Positions 47,955 to 58,019 of a DNA stretch of 64,000 bases are shown piece by piece. Each line of letters begins with the position of its first letter. Position 1 is the first letter of the stretch. The stretch covers positions 2,604,001-2,668,000 of the forward strand of contig NZ_CP039383.2 of assembly GCF_004803715.2 (NCBI RefSeq), written 5' to 3'. Source of the DNA: Luteimonas yindakuii (lineage in GTDB: Bacteria; Pseudomonadota; Gammaproteobacteria; Xanthomonadales; Xanthomonadaceae). The notes under the pieces were generated by a model. It searched no databases and was not told where the DNA came from. It was given only the letters and a program-made list of their open reading frames with translations. The translations under genes were made by a program, and so were the position numbers.

Positions 47955-48209
47955 TCAGGGTCGAAAGTCGGCGAGGCGGATGCCGTCGATGGACACGATA
48001 CGGTCGAAGCGGATGCTCTCGCCGGTGTCGAGCCGCATGTACTCGCCGTCGGCACGGGTCTCGAGATCCGCGATCCGCGCTTGCCGGTGCTGGATGCCGG
48101 CCTGCGCATCACGGAACTCGACTGTCACCGGCTTCCGAAGTGTCGCGGCGGCTTCCAGGATGTCGTGGAAGTCGCAGCTGATAGGCCGGTAGTCGTCTTC
48201 GATGTCCAT
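47955..48209 (-). CDS. rof: Rho-binding antiterminator Rof (YaeO family)
   Basis: 84 residues. DYRPISCDFHDILEAAATLRKPVTV is the Rof/YaeO signature; Rof binds and inhibits the termination factor Rho. The rest, with DLETRADGEYMRLDTGESIRFDRIVSIDG, completes the small barrel. It starts 34 bp after the dbpA stop and is probably cotranscribed with it, which is an RNA-metabolism pairing. Confidence 0.85.
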   Translation of the reverse strand: MDIEDDYRPISCDFHDILEAAATLRKPVTVEFRDAQAGIQHRQARIADLETRADGEYMRLDTGESIRFDRIVSIDGIRLADFRP

Positions 48210-48243
48210 CACGATCCACCTCACCGCTTCGCACGGCATGCGC

Positions 48244-49626
<1,383 letters not shown>

Positions 49627-49693
49627 GCGCGCATGATCGCAGGTCACGCGGTGCGACCGGGCACAATCGCCATCCCCAGCATCCGGAGCCGCC

Positions 49694-49945
49694 ATGCGCG
49701 ACCAGCTCACCATCGCCGTCAGCGAGCTCTATACCGGCATCCGCCACGAACACTGGCACGGCAGGACGTTCCGCCAGTTCTGGGAGTGGTTCAACGCACG
49801 CTGCATCCATATCGTCGCCGTGGCGGAGGCGGACGAACTCGCGGAGCTCGAGGTGCAGCTGCTGGACGTACGCGCCGCGATCGAGGACGCCGGCTACATG
49901 GTGTCGTCCGATCGCCTGGACGAGGTGATCGCCGCGGAGGCCTAG
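49694..49945 (+). CDS. Hypothetical protein
   Basis: 83 residues, not recognised. The sequence is MRDQLTIAVSELYTGIRH near the start with aromatic WHGRTFRQFWEWFNARC, then a Glu/Asp-rich helix ADELAELEVQLLDVRAAIED. No signal or membrane helix. It begins 68 bp from the divergent dbpA start. The codon use looks like its neighbours, so it is probably real. Confidence 0.5.
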   Translation: MRDQLTIAVSELYTGIRHEHWHGRTFRQFWEWFNARCIHIVAVAEADELAELEVQLLDVRAAIEDAGYMVSSDRLDEVIAAEA

Positions 49946-50039
49946 GACGGCCAGGATCGTCACCTCGATGAATCCGAAGACATGGCCGGAAAGCGCGCCC
50001 GAACAAATTCCACCCACCGGCCCGGAAGTGCGCTAAGGT

Positions 50040-50227
50040 GCACCCACTGTTCAAAGCGGGATCACGGTACATCGTGGCTCCGATGCGGTTGATCACAGGT
50101 TCCAGGGTCGCGAAGGCGGCCTTTCCAGACGATCCGCTCCATCGCTTCGCGTTACCCCTTGCTCGATACAGTCCGGCACCGCACACCGCGGGCCGTGCAT
50201 CCTCAAACTGATCCAAGGAGTAACACC
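50040..50227 (+). promoter_or_regulatory. Probable long 5' leader of the cold-shock gene
   Basis: No gene is seen in the 280 bp before the cold-shock start. Such genes often carry a 100-160-nt temperature-responsive leader; this stretch could be one. No promoter boxes were identified with confidence. Confidence 0.35.
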
Positions 50228-50437
50228 ATGTCTGATCGTCAAATCGGTACCGTCAAGTGGTTCAACGACGCCAAGGGCTTCGGCTTCATCACCCCGCAGA
50301 GCGGTGACGACCTGTTCGTCCACTTCCGTTCGATCCAGGGCAGCGGCTTCAAGTCGCTCCAGGAAGGCCAGAAGGTCTCGTTCAAGGTTGCGCAGGGCCA
50401 GAAGGGCCTGCAGGCCGAAGAAGTCCAGGCCGAGTAA
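50228..50437 (+). CDS. Cold-shock domain protein (CspA family)
   Basis: 69 residues forming one cold-shock domain: [24 protein letters not shown] carries RNP1 (KGFGFI), and DDLFVHF carries RNP2; the end reads [10 protein letters not shown]. It is an RNA chaperone that melts secondary structure. AAGGAG lies six bases before the ATG, a perfect ribosome binding site, and an intrinsic terminator follows, so it is a strongly expressed single gene. Confidence 0.97.
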   Translation: MSDRQIGTVKWFNDAKGFGFITPQSGDDLFVHFRSIQGSGFKSLQEGQKVSFKVAQGQKGLQAEEVQAE

Positions 50438-50471
50438 TCCACTCGACCTTACCGCGCAAGCGGTGACGAAA

Positions 50472-50500
50472 ACCCCGGGCGAAAGTCCGGGGTTTTTTGT
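50472..50500 (+). terminator. Rho-independent terminator of the cold-shock gene
   Basis: Stem ACCCCGG, loop GCGAAAGT, stem CCGGGGT, followed by a run of T. It lies 34 bp after the stop codon. Confidence 0.92.
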
Positions 50501-50574
50501 TGTCCCGACAATGACCGCGCACGCGGCATCTGCCAGACTGCGCGCCTTTCGCGACCCGGGTGACCCACGCCACC

Positions 50575-51288
50575 ATGCGCCTGAACAAGCACATCAGCGA
50601 CACCGGCTACTGCTCGCGGCGCGAGGCCGACCGGCTGATCGCCGAGGGCCGGGTGACGGTGAACGGCCAGCGCGGCCGGGTGGGCTCGGAAGTCGGCGAA
50701 GGCGACACCGTGATGATCGACGGCCAGCCGCTGCAGCAGCGCACGGCCGCGCCGGGCAAGCGCCGGCATGTCTACATCGCGCTGCACAAGCCGGTCGGCA
50801 TCACCTGCACCACCGAGTCATCGGTGAAGGGCAACATCGTCGACTTCGTCGACCACCGCGAGCGCATCTTCCCGATCGGCCGGCTCGACAAGGATTCCGA
50901 AGGGCTGATCCTGATGACCAGCAACGGCGACATCGTCAACGCGATCCTGCGCGCCGAGAACAAGCTGGAAAAGGAATACCTGGTGACCGTGAACCACCCG
51001 GTCACCCCCGACATCCTGCGCGGGATGGCGCGCGGCGTGCCGGTGCACGGGCAGACCACCCTGCCCTGCCGCACCGGCCCGCTCGGCAGGTTCGGCTTCC
51101 GCATCACCCTGGTGCAGGGCCTCAACCGCCAGGTCCGGCTGATGGCCGCGCACTTCAACCTGCGGGTGAAGCAGCTGATCCGCGTGCGCATCGGGCCGGT
51201 GAAGCTGGCGCACCTGAAGCCCGGGCAGTGGCGCAACCTCACCGACGCCGAGCTGCGCGCCCTGCTGCCGGGCCAGGCGGAGTTCTAG
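50575..51288 (+). CDS. rluF: 23S rRNA pseudouridine(2604) synthase RluF
   Basis: An RsuA-family pseudouridine synthase. MRLNKHISDTGYCSRREADRLIAEGRVTVNG is the S4-like RNA-binding domain; GRLDKDSEGLILMTSNGD carries the catalytic Asp, and LVQGLNRQVRLMAAHF the conserved C-terminal block. NIVDFVDHRERIFPIGR is specific to RluF. It lacks the long Lys-rich tail of E. coli RluF. I took the ATG; a GTG lies five codons upstream. Confidence 0.93.
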   Translation: MRLNKHISDTGYCSRREADRLIAEGRVTVNGQRGRVGSEVGEGDTVMIDGQPLQQRTAAPGKRRHVYIALHKPVGITCTTESSVKGNIVDFVDHRERIFPIGRLDKDSEGLILMTSNGDIVNAILRAENKLEKEYLVTVNHPVTPDILRGMARGVPVHGQTTLPCRTGPLGRFGFRITLVQGLNRQVRLMAAHFNLRVKQLIRVRIGPVKLAHLKPGQWRNLTDAELRALLPGQAEF

Positions 51289-51312
51289 CGACCGCCGGCG
51301 GCCGTCGCGTGG

Positions 51313-51456
51313 TCAGTGCCCGCCTTGGCGCTTCTGTGACTTGTCGCCCTCGCCCGGGTTCGACAGCTTCCCGGCATCCTGCTCGCGTGGTGTCCGCGCG
51401 GGGGCCTTCTCCTGCTGTGACTTCTTCATGCTGTCCGGCGTCTGCGGCGTGGTCAT
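51313..51456 (-). CDS. Small basic hydrophilic protein
   Basis: A 47-residue protein rich in Lys, Gln, Pro and Arg (MTTPQTPDSMKKSQQEKAPA and following), with no hydrophobic segment, probably disordered. GGAGA precedes the ATG. It is not recognised, though short KSQQ-type proteins of this kind are seen in xanthomonads. Converges with rluF. Confidence 0.45.
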   Translation of the reverse strand: MTTPQTPDSMKKSQQEKAPARTPREQDAGKLSNPGEGDKSQKRQGGH

Positions 51457-51528
51457 CGTGCGTCTCCGGTGGTGGCGGTGAGCCAGTGCCGCCACCCTGC
51501 GCCGCGCAGGATCACGCCAACGTGCAGG

Positions 51529-52344
51529 TCAGCGCCGGCGCAGCCACCACGGGGTGAAGCCGCGCGACACGCCGATGAACATCGACGCGCTGCCTTCGGT
51601 GCCGGAGTCGACCAGCGGGCTGTCGGTGATCGCATCCGGCAGCTGGCTGTAACGCAGCGAGCCCACCAGCGACCAGGTGCGCCCCAGCGGCCGGAAGAAC
51701 GACACCCCGGCATGCGGCGTGGTCACCGCGCCCGGCCGGTAGTCGACCACGCCGCGCGCCACTTCCCTGCGCAGCGTGCCGTAGTAGTAGTCGGCCATGT
51801 CGCCGGACCACCAGGTCGCGCCGACGATCGGCGTCAACACGCCACCGCCCACGCGCAGCGGATAGCCGTACTGCAGCGAGGCTTCCTGGCCGCCGCTGCG
51901 GTCGGTGGCATCGGTCAGCAGTTCGAGCTGCAGTTCGCCGGCGCGGCCGCTCCATTCCATGCCCACGCCGACATCGAGGCCGCGGTCGCGGTCTTCCAGC
52001 AGGTCGGCATCGATGCCGTTGCGCGCCAGTTGTCCGCGGTCGAGATCGTCATCGACATCGAAGCCGTCGAAGCGCGCCTTGGCCAGCGCGGAGAACTCGA
52101 ACGTCGCGGTATCGACGAACCGCCAGCCGGCGGTCACCCCGCGGAAATAGAAGCGCTCGCCCTCGTACGACAGCAGCGGAATCGGAATGACCCGCGTGCC
52201 CTCGCCCGCATACGGGCTGTCGGATACCGCAGCAGCAACCCCGATGCCCCAGGGCGAGCGCTCCGGTGGACCGGCCGCCGGCGCCTGGGCGGCAGCATCG
52301 AAGGCGATCGCGGACAACAGCACGGGCAGGAGCAGCTTGATCAT
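51529..52344 (-). CDS. MipA/OmpV family outer-membrane protein
   Basis: 271 residues with signal peptide MIKLLLPVLLSAIAFDAAAQA. The barrel begins WGIGVAAAVSDSPYAGEGTRVIPIPLLSYEGERFYFRG, the MipA/OmpV signature, and ends with an aromatic-rich strand (MFIGVSRGFTPWW). MipA proteins scaffold peptidoglycan enzymes, but most homologues are uncharacterised. Confidence 0.9.
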   Translation of the reverse strand: MIKLLLPVLLSAIAFDAAAQAPAAGPPERSPWGIGVAAAVSDSPYAGEGTRVIPIPLLSYEGERFYFRGVTAGWRFVDTATFEFSALAKARFDGFDVDDDLDRGQLARNGIDADLLEDRDRGLDVGVGMEWSGRAGELQLELLTDATDRSGGQEASLQYGYPLRVGGGVLTPIVGATWWSGDMADYYYGTLRREVARGVVDYRPGAVTTPHAGVSFFRPLGRTWSLVGSLRYSQLPDAITDSPLVDSGTEGSASMFIGVSRGFTPWWLRRR

Positions 52345-52415
52345 GGGCGGGCGCGCAGAGGAGGGGCTGCCGACAGTACGGGACGACGCTGGCAGCGCCT
52401 GCGAAGGCGGCAGCA

Positions 52416-53660
52416 TCAGTCCGCCTTGCGGTAGACGATGCGGCCGCCACGGATGGTCGCCTCGACATCGGCGAAGCCGGTGGGATCGGCCGCGGGGTCG
52501 GTGCTCAGCAGCACCAGGTCGGCAGCGAAGCCCGGTGCGATCCGCCCCGCGCGGTCGCCCTGGCCGAAGCGCTGCGCCGGCGCGGTGGTCAGCGATGCCA
52601 GCACCTGGCGCCAGTCCAGCCCGGCGAGTACCAGCAGTTCGAACTCGCGGCGGGTGTCGACATGGTCGATGAAGTCCACGTCGGTGCCGAACAGCAACGT
52701 ACCGCCGGCCTCGGCGTAGGCGCGCACCTGCGCGGTGGCGTTGTCGAGGAACCGCTGCAGCACGAACGCCGGCACCTGCTCCTTGCGCAGCTCGTGGTCG
52801 AACAGCGTCAGCGTCGGCACCAGCGCGACGTCGGCCGCGCGCAGGCGCTGGACCAGCGCGTCGTCCCACGGCCCCGAGTCGGGCGTGGTGTGGGCGAGCA
52901 CGTCGACACCGCTGGCCAGCGCGATCTCGATGCCCTGCGTGTTGGTGGGATGCGCGAACACCGGCTTGCCGGTCGCATGCGCTTCCTCGACCACCGCGCG
53001 CGCGATGCCGACATCCATCGGCAACACCCCCACTTCGCCACCGACGATCGCCCCGGCGAACAGCTTCAGGCCATCGGCACCATCGGCGATCTGCCGGCGC
53101 GCACGCGCGCGCGCTACATCGGCGGTGGCCACTTCGCCGCTGGCCACGCCGGGGCGCTGGAACAGCTCCCGCACATACACCGGCGTGCCGTTCTCGGGAT
53201 AGAACGGCGCATCGACGTGGAGGATCGCCGGCCCGTCGAGTTCATCGGCCTCCACGCGACGGCGCAACGCCGCGGCGTTGCCGGGCAGGCCGCCGATGTC
53301 GAAGAGCGTGGTGAAGCCCCAACGGGTGAAGGTCTCGCGCACCTGTGTTTCCAGCACATCGGCCGGCTGCGTGCCCGCCTCGATCAGCACCGGCGAGATC
53401 AGGTGCACATGGCTGTTCCAGAACCCGGCGACCAGCGCCCTGCCCGCACCATCGATGCGCTCCGCGCCCTCCGGCACGCGCACCTCATCCGCCGCACCCA
53501 CAGCAACGATGCGGCCATCGCGGACCAGCACCGTGGCGTTGTCGATGGGCGCGGCATCAGGCGCTGGATAGACGCGTGCACCGGTGATGGCGAGATCGGC
53601 GGCGGCGACGGCGTGCGTGGCGCACAGGCACAGTGCCAGCAGGATGGTTCTGATCATCAT
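52416..53660 (-). CDS. Exported amidohydrolase family protein
   Basis: 414 residues. The N-terminus MMIRTILLALCLCATHAVAAA is a Sec signal. Metal-site motifs: FWNSHVHLISPV, GLKLFAGAIVGG (Lys), VFAHPTNTQGIE (His), DVLAHTTPDSG (His) and LLFGTDVDFIDH (Asp). It resembles imidazolonepropionase-like periplasmic amidohydrolases. AGGGGG precedes the ATG. The substrate is unknown. Confidence 0.88.
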   Translation of the reverse strand: MMIRTILLALCLCATHAVAAADLAITGARVYPAPDAAPIDNATVLVRDGRIVAVGAADEVRVPEGAERIDGAGRALVAGFWNSHVHLISPVLIEAGTQPADVLETQVRETFTRWGFTTLFDIGGLPGNAAALRRRVEADELDGPAILHVDAPFYPENGTPVYVRELFQRPGVASGEVATADVARARARRQIADGADGLKLFAGAIVGGEVGVLPMDVGIARAVVEEAHATGKPVFAHPTNTQGIEIALASGVDVLAHTTPDSGPWDDALVQRLRAADVALVPTLTLFDHELRKEQVPAFVLQRFLDNATAQVRAYAEAGGTLLFGTDVDFIDHVDTRREFELLVLAGLDWRQVLASLTTAPAQRFGQGDRAGRIAPGFAADLVLLSTDPAADPTGFADVEATIRGGRIVYRKAD

Positions 53661-53789
53661 GTTGATTCCCCCTTGTGCCGGCGGATTCTCGGGCCACGCC
53701 GCAGCGCCCGCCATATGTCGGAAGACGCCATGCCGATGGGTGCGAAACGGTGCGGCAAGCTGCCCCGTGGCCGTCGACGCGATGTCGGC

Positions 53790-53978
53790 TCAGACGTCAT
53801 CCTGCGCCAGCACATGTACATGGCCGGCACCGTCGGTGTCCACGTCCAGCACCACGGTGATCGGTCGGCAGCAGACGTGGCAGTCCTCGATATAGCGCTG
53901 CGACCCCGCACTGGTGTCCAGCGCGAGGCTGATCACCTCACCGCAGTACGGGCATTCGATGTCCTGGAGATCGAGCAT
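53790..53978 (-). CDS. CPXCG motif cysteine-rich protein
   Basis: 62 residues. IECPYCGE and EDCHVCCRPI form a zinc-ribbon-like Cys quartet, the CPXCG family. RYIEDCHVCCRPITVVLDVD is a typical block. It is widespread in gammaproteobacteria; the role is unknown. Possibly a zinc-binding regulator or adaptor. Confidence 0.88.
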   Translation of the reverse strand: MLDLQDIECPYCGEVISLALDTSAGSQRYIEDCHVCCRPITVVLDVDTDGAGHVHVLAQDDV

Positions 53979-54200
53979 GGGGGCCTCGGCGGCAAGGAGG
54001 CGGAGCCGTTCCGCGTACGCCTCACTCTACGCAGGCGGATGCCGCGCGCGGTGTCGAAGCGCCTGTCACCGTTGTCCGTTGTTCTTGCTACCGGTGGGCT
54101 GGACACAGCGTAATCCGACGCGCCTCAGTGCTCATCACGCGATGACGGCCCGGCTGCCACGGTGCGCCTCGCCCCACCGGCAACGGCTGCGGAGATCCCC

Positions 54201-54392
54201 ATGACGCCACTGGACAAACCCCTGCGCCGCGAACTGACCATCGGCGAGGACATCTACACACTGACCATCAGCCCCGACGGGATGAAGCTGGTGCCGAAAG
54301 GCAAGCGCAAGGGACTGGAACTGGCCTGGGTGGACCTGGTCAGCGGCGACGCCGCGATCGCCACCGCCCTCCAGGCGTCGCTGCGGGACTGA
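54201..54392 (+). CDS. Small conserved hypothetical protein
   Basis: 63 residues beginning MTPLDKPLRRELTIGEDIYTL, then ISPDGMKLVPKGKRKGLELAW, all beta-strand-like and basic in the middle. GGAG precedes the ATG. I do not recognise a named domain; similar short proteins are seen in xanthomonads. No signal or membrane segment. Confidence 0.6.
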   Translation: MTPLDKPLRRELTIGEDIYTLTISPDGMKLVPKGKRKGLELAWVDLVSGDAAIATALQASLRD

Positions 54393-54527
54393 GCAAGCCC
54401 GGTCGTGCCGGGGCCCGGTTCGGAGATGGCCCGACAGCCCGGTCGCCGAACCGGTCCATGACCTCCAGAACCGCGGCCGCGAAGTCACCGACGTCAGGCA
54501 CGACGTCGCGGAGCTTGAGCCCAACCC

Positions 54528-54869
54528 TCAGGACTGCGGATCGAACCCGAACACGCGCAGTTCCTGGTCGCACCGGCACGCCCTGGCGATGCGGGCCGCC
54601 CACGCGATGGCCTCGTCGCGCGAGGGAAGTTCCAGGATGGTGAGCCCGCCATTGAGCGTGGGTGCCCACGGATAGCCGCCCCCGGTGACCGCACCGTCGG
54701 CAGACACGAGCACCGGCGGCACGCCCTCGTCGATGCCGCCGCCGAAGACGTACACGCCCGCGGCCCTGGCCTCCTCGATCACCGCATGCGAATCGCGGAC
54801 CACCGCGTCCCAGCCGTCATCGGCAACGACCATCGCCACACTGGGGAAGGAGATCAGGTACTTGGCCAT
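54528..54869 (-). CDS. YCII-related domain protein
   Basis: 113 residues. MAKYLISFPSVAM opening, GGGIDEGVPPVLVSADGAV and LNGGLTILELPSRDEAIAWAARIARAC are the YCII/DGPF dimeric ferredoxin-like fold pattern. GGAGGTG lies before the ATG. Such proteins often accompany ECF sigma factors; none is adjacent here. Confidence 0.82.
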   Translation of the reverse strand: MAKYLISFPSVAMVVADDGWDAVVRDSHAVIEEARAAGVYVFGGGIDEGVPPVLVSADGAVTGGGYPWAPTLNGGLTILELPSRDEAIAWAARIARACRCDQELRVFGFDPQS

Positions 54870-55044
54870 GGCACCTCCGCTTGGGATCGACGATCGCCGT
54901 GATGCATGTGTACCGCACGCGCGGCGCTCCGGAGCCGCCATCGATCGACGCGCAGCCCGGCCGCCCCGCCAACCCTCAAGCCGGCCGCCTTACGGTCGCT
55001 ATCGAATCACGGCCCGTGGGCTTTACCTCGACCAGGAGACACCG

Positions 55045-55413
55045 ATGAGCGGACGACCGACCGTGCTGTTGTGCGACGACTCGCGCGCGCTGCGCATGCT
55101 CGCGGCAGGGCAGCTGGACGAAGCCGGCTTCGACGTGGCGGGCGAGGCCGGCAACGGCCTGGAGGCGATCCGCCAGTACGAGGCCCTGCGGCCGGACCTG
55201 GTGCTGCTGGACCTGGTGATGCCCGAATGCGACGGGCGCGAGGCGCTGGCGCGCATCCTCGAACTCGACCCGCAGGCGCGGGTGGTGATCCTCAGCTCGC
55301 TGGGCGCGCAGCGCGACATCGAGGAGTGCCTGCGCATCGGCGCGCGCTCCTACCTGCAGAAGCCCATCGACACCGACGCGATGGAGCGCGTGCTGCGCGA
55401 GGCGCTCGCCTGA
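55045..55413 (+). CDS. Single-domain response regulator (CheY-like)
   Basis: 122 residues forming only a receiver domain: VLLCDDSRALRML (acidic pocket), LVLLDLVMPECDG (phospho-Asp), VVILSSLGAQ (Ser/Thr), and LQKPID (Lys). AGGAGACACCG precedes the ATG. It is followed after 38 bp by a CheX-like gene, which suggests a phosphorylation-dephosphorylation pair. Confidence 0.93.
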   Translation: MSGRPTVLLCDDSRALRMLAAGQLDEAGFDVAGEAGNGLEAIRQYEALRPDLVLLDLVMPECDGREALARILELDPQARVVILSSLGAQRDIEECLRIGARSYLQKPIDTDAMERVLREALA

Positions 55414-55451
55414 CCGGCGGGCCGGCCGACCTTACTTGTAGAGGCAACACG

Positions 55452-56309
55452 ATGGCAGCGAAATTCCTCGGCCAGTTCCTGCTGGAACGCGGCGTGATCA
55501 CCGCAGCGCAGCTGCTGGCGGCGATCGAGATGCAACGCGCGTCCAACCCGCTGCTGGGCGAACTGGCCGTGCACCAGGGCCTGCTCGACGCCGCGCAGGC
55601 GCGCCGTATCCAGCAGCGCCAGCGGGTGGAAGACCGGCGTTTCGGCGACATCGCCCTCGAAATGGGCGTGCTCGACCAGACCCAGCTCGACGCGCTGCTC
55701 GACGCGCAGAAGGCCGGCCGCCGGATGCTCGGCGACGTGCTGCTGGAACAGGGCGCCATCGACGCCCAGCGCCTCGACGCGGAACTCGCACTGCACCGCG
55801 CCAGCCAGGAAGACGCCCGCCACGCCTTCGAAAGCGAACTCGCCGCGCACGAGCTGGGTGATCTCGCCAACAGCGCGGTCGGCCTGTGCGCGCGGCTGTT
55901 CCCGCGCATGCTCGGCAGCCAGTGCCTGCCGGCCGAAGTGCTGGCGCCGGAGGAGCTCGACAGCTGGCCGGTGGTGGCGCACGTGCGCGTGGAGGGCGCC
56001 CGCCCGCTCGGCATCGGCCTCGCCAGCGACCTGCCCACCGCACGCGCACTGGCCTGTGCGCTGTTGCGCATCAGTCCTGACCTGTTCGACGACGACCTCG
56101 CGCAGGATGCCCTTGGCGAAATGGTCAACGTGCTGATGGGCTACCTGGTCCGCGATGCCATGCACGACGACGACGCCGGCTATCGCGCCCTGCCCCCGGA
56201 TGCATCGGTGCCGATCGCGACGCTTGCCGCCGATCGCGCGCGCAGCCTCGCCATTGGCATGGGCTCGCAGCTCGGCGGCTTCGTGCTGCTGGTGGATCGC
56301 CCGGCCTGA
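55452..56309 (+). CDS. CheX-like phosphatase with N-terminal MshEN-type repeats
   Basis: 285 residues. Three helical repeats of the type LLERGVITAAQLLAAIEMQ / EMGVLDQTQLDALLDAQ / EQGAIDAQRLDAELALH occupy residues 1-120. The C-terminal half is CheX-like: ALGEMVNVLMGYL has the E-x-x-N phosphatase motif, and LGIGLASDLPTARALACALLR precedes it. It would dephosphorylate the adjacent CheY-like protein. The repeats may localise it. Confidence 0.8.
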   Translation: MAAKFLGQFLLERGVITAAQLLAAIEMQRASNPLLGELAVHQGLLDAAQARRIQQRQRVEDRRFGDIALEMGVLDQTQLDALLDAQKAGRRMLGDVLLEQGAIDAQRLDAELALHRASQEDARHAFESELAAHELGDLANSAVGLCARLFPRMLGSQCLPAEVLAPEELDSWPVVAHVRVEGARPLGIGLASDLPTARALACALLRISPDLFDDDLAQDALGEMVNVLMGYLVRDAMHDDDAGYRALPPDASVPIATLAADRARSLAIGMGSQLGGFVLLVDRPA

Positions 56310-56366
56310 TCCGCGGTCCGCGTACTGCGACGCGCACAACACCGCGCAACCCCTGCTCCCGCCGCG

Positions 56367-56816
56367 CTACGGCAGGGACGATGCGGCAAGGCGCCGCACC
56401 AGCCGTGCCTGCAGCTCCGCCAGCTCGCCGTGGTCGGCCTCGCGTGCAGCATGGATGCCCATCCTCTGCCCGACATAGCGCGGCACGAGGTGCACGTGGA
56501 TGTGGAACACCGTCTGCCCGGCCGCGGCACCACTGAACTGGGCCAGCTGCACGCCATCGGGCTGCAGCTCATCGACGATCACCCGGGCCAGCTGCTGCGC
56601 GACGGTCATCACCCGGCACAGCGCAGCGGTGTCCACGTCCAGGAGATTCACCGCCGCGGACCGTTTGGGAATCACCAGGGTGTGGCCGGTTGCCTGCGGA
56701 TACAGGTCGAGGAACGAGAGCACCTCGTCGTCTTCGTAGACGGTGTAGCAGCGGGCATCGCCGCGGATGATCCGGGCGAAGATGTTCTGCGGGTCATAGC
56801 GCGTCTGCAGGCTCAC
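56367..56816 (-). CDS. HIT family hydrolase
   Basis: 149 residues. The active-site triad is FHIHVHLVPRY and the N-terminus has NIFARIIRGDARCYTVYEDDEVLSFLDLYPQATGHTLVIPK, typical of HINT/HIT phosphoramidases. It is cytoplasmic. A second HIT gene lies 0.7 kb away and a third among the cassettes. Confidence 0.92.
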   Translation of the reverse strand: MSLQTRYDPQNIFARIIRGDARCYTVYEDDEVLSFLDLYPQATGHTLVIPKRSAAVNLLDVDTAALCRVMTVAQQLARVIVDELQPDGVQLAQFSGAAAGQTVFHIHVHLVPRYVGQRMGIHAAREADHGELAELQARLVRRLAASSLP

Positions 56817-56856
56817 GGGCAGGCCTCATGGGAACCGGACCCCATTCTCCACCCAT

Positions 56857-56889
56857 GAAAAATGCCGCACACCCGAAGGTGTGCGGCAT
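56857..56889 (-). terminator. Intrinsic terminator of the BON lipoprotein gene
   Basis: A perfect 12-bp stem (ATGCCGCACACC / GGTGTGCGGCAT) with a four-base loop is followed, on the minus strand, by TTTTTC. Confidence 0.95.
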
Positions 56890-56942
56890 CGGTTACCTGG
56901 CCGGATCGCGCGGCCGGATCAGTCCGGACCACGCTCGGGCCC

Positions 56943-57395
56943 TCAGTTGGCGGGGCCGACCGTCAGGCCGCTCGTCTGCACGTCGGTGACGCCTTCGATT
57001 CCGCGCGCCACGCGGGTGGCGGTGTCGATCTGCGCCTGGTTCTCGACCTGGCCCTGCAGCGTCACCACGCCGTTGAGGGTATCGACGTTGATGTCCAGGC
57101 CGGACACGTCGGACTCGGCCAGCAACGAGGACTTCACCTTGGTGGTGATCCAGGTGTCGTCGACCGGCTGGGCGGAATCACGACCATCGCCCAGGCCGTC
57201 GGGGTTGGCGTCGCCCATGGCCGGGTCGTTGCGCACGTCGCCAGCGGTCGTAGCGGCCGGGGCAGTCTGCGCGGCCGGATCATTGGTCACGCCGGCGCGC
57301 TCGTCGGCATTGCGCTCGCCCGAGCAACCGACGGCAAAGGCCAGCGCGGAGGACAGGGCGATGGCGAGGGGAATGCGGGTGATGTTGGACGTCAT
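56943..57395 (-). CDS. BON-domain lipoprotein
   Basis: 150 residues. Lipobox AVGC (Cys24), an Ala/Asp-rich linker, and one BON domain at about residues 80-148: DTWITTKVKSSLLAESDVSGLDINVDTLNGVVTLQGQV and ARGIEGVTDVQTSGL. Likely binds the outer membrane or phospholipid in the periplasm (OsmY/Kbp-like). Ends in a strong terminator. Confidence 0.93.
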   Translation of the reverse strand: MTSNITRIPLAIALSSALAFAVGCSGERNADERAGVTNDPAAQTAPAATTAGDVRNDPAMGDANPDGLGDGRDSAQPVDDTWITTKVKSSLLAESDVSGLDINVDTLNGVVTLQGQVENQAQIDTATRVARGIEGVTDVQTSGLTVGPAN

Positions 57396-57496
57396 CTGAG
57401 GGTCTCCAGCGAGTGGGGTGGCTGGAGTGTCGTACGCACAATGCTCACGGCGCGTGATAGCGGCGATAAACGCCTGTTCATCCACGGCCGGTGCAG

Positions 57497-57943
57497 CTAC
57501 TGCAAGGCTGCGCGGAGCCTGGCTGCCAACTCGATGCGTTCCGCGGTGGCATAGGGCAGTTTCTGCCCCGCGTGCAGTCCGTCGTCCGGATAGCGGGGAA
57601 AAACGTGCAGGTGGTAATGCCACACATCCTGATCGCCGGCAGGACCGTTGTGCTGGCGCGTGGAGATGCCCCCGCAACAAAAGGCGCTGCGCATCGCATT
57701 CGCCAGGCGACGCGTGGCGCGAAAGAACTCGCTGCCAAGGTCGTCAGGAATGTCGAAGACGTTCTCGTAGTGACGACGAGGCACGACCAGACAGTTGCCT
57801 TGTATCCCGGCGTAGTGGTGCGTCGGCACCAGCGCGAAGACGTTGGCATCCACCAGGACGACGGCGGATTCCGGAGCGGGCGACGGCAGTGTCCCGGCAA
57901 TGGCGCAGAACGGGCAGTCGTATCCGGGTGGCGCATTCTTCAT
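57497..57943 (-). CDS. HIT family protein
   Basis: 148 residues. CPFCAIAG near the N-terminus and HYHLHVFPRY (active site) identify a HIT hydrolase of the zinc-Cys variant; FCCGGISTRQHNGPAGDQDVWHYH is the substrate-loop region. GC content starts to drop in this area compared with the left part. No operon partner. Confidence 0.9.
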   Translation of the reverse strand: MKNAPPGYDCPFCAIAGTLPSPAPESAVVLVDANVFALVPTHHYAGIQGNCLVVPRRHYENVFDIPDDLGSEFFRATRRLANAMRSAFCCGGISTRQHNGPAGDQDVWHYHLHVFPRYPDDGLHAGQKLPYATAERIELAARLRAALQ

Positions 57944-58019
57944 CGCCCCGCGCTCCTACGAAGGTGGCTCGGCGTACGCATCTGCCCGGTTGATTGCACG
58001 ACGCGGCACGTCGTGACGG

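Noticed and set aside
57944..58019. An attC site left of the MazG-like gene
   Set aside because: No R'/R'' heptamers or inner stem were found, so the gene cannot be called a cassette with confidence.
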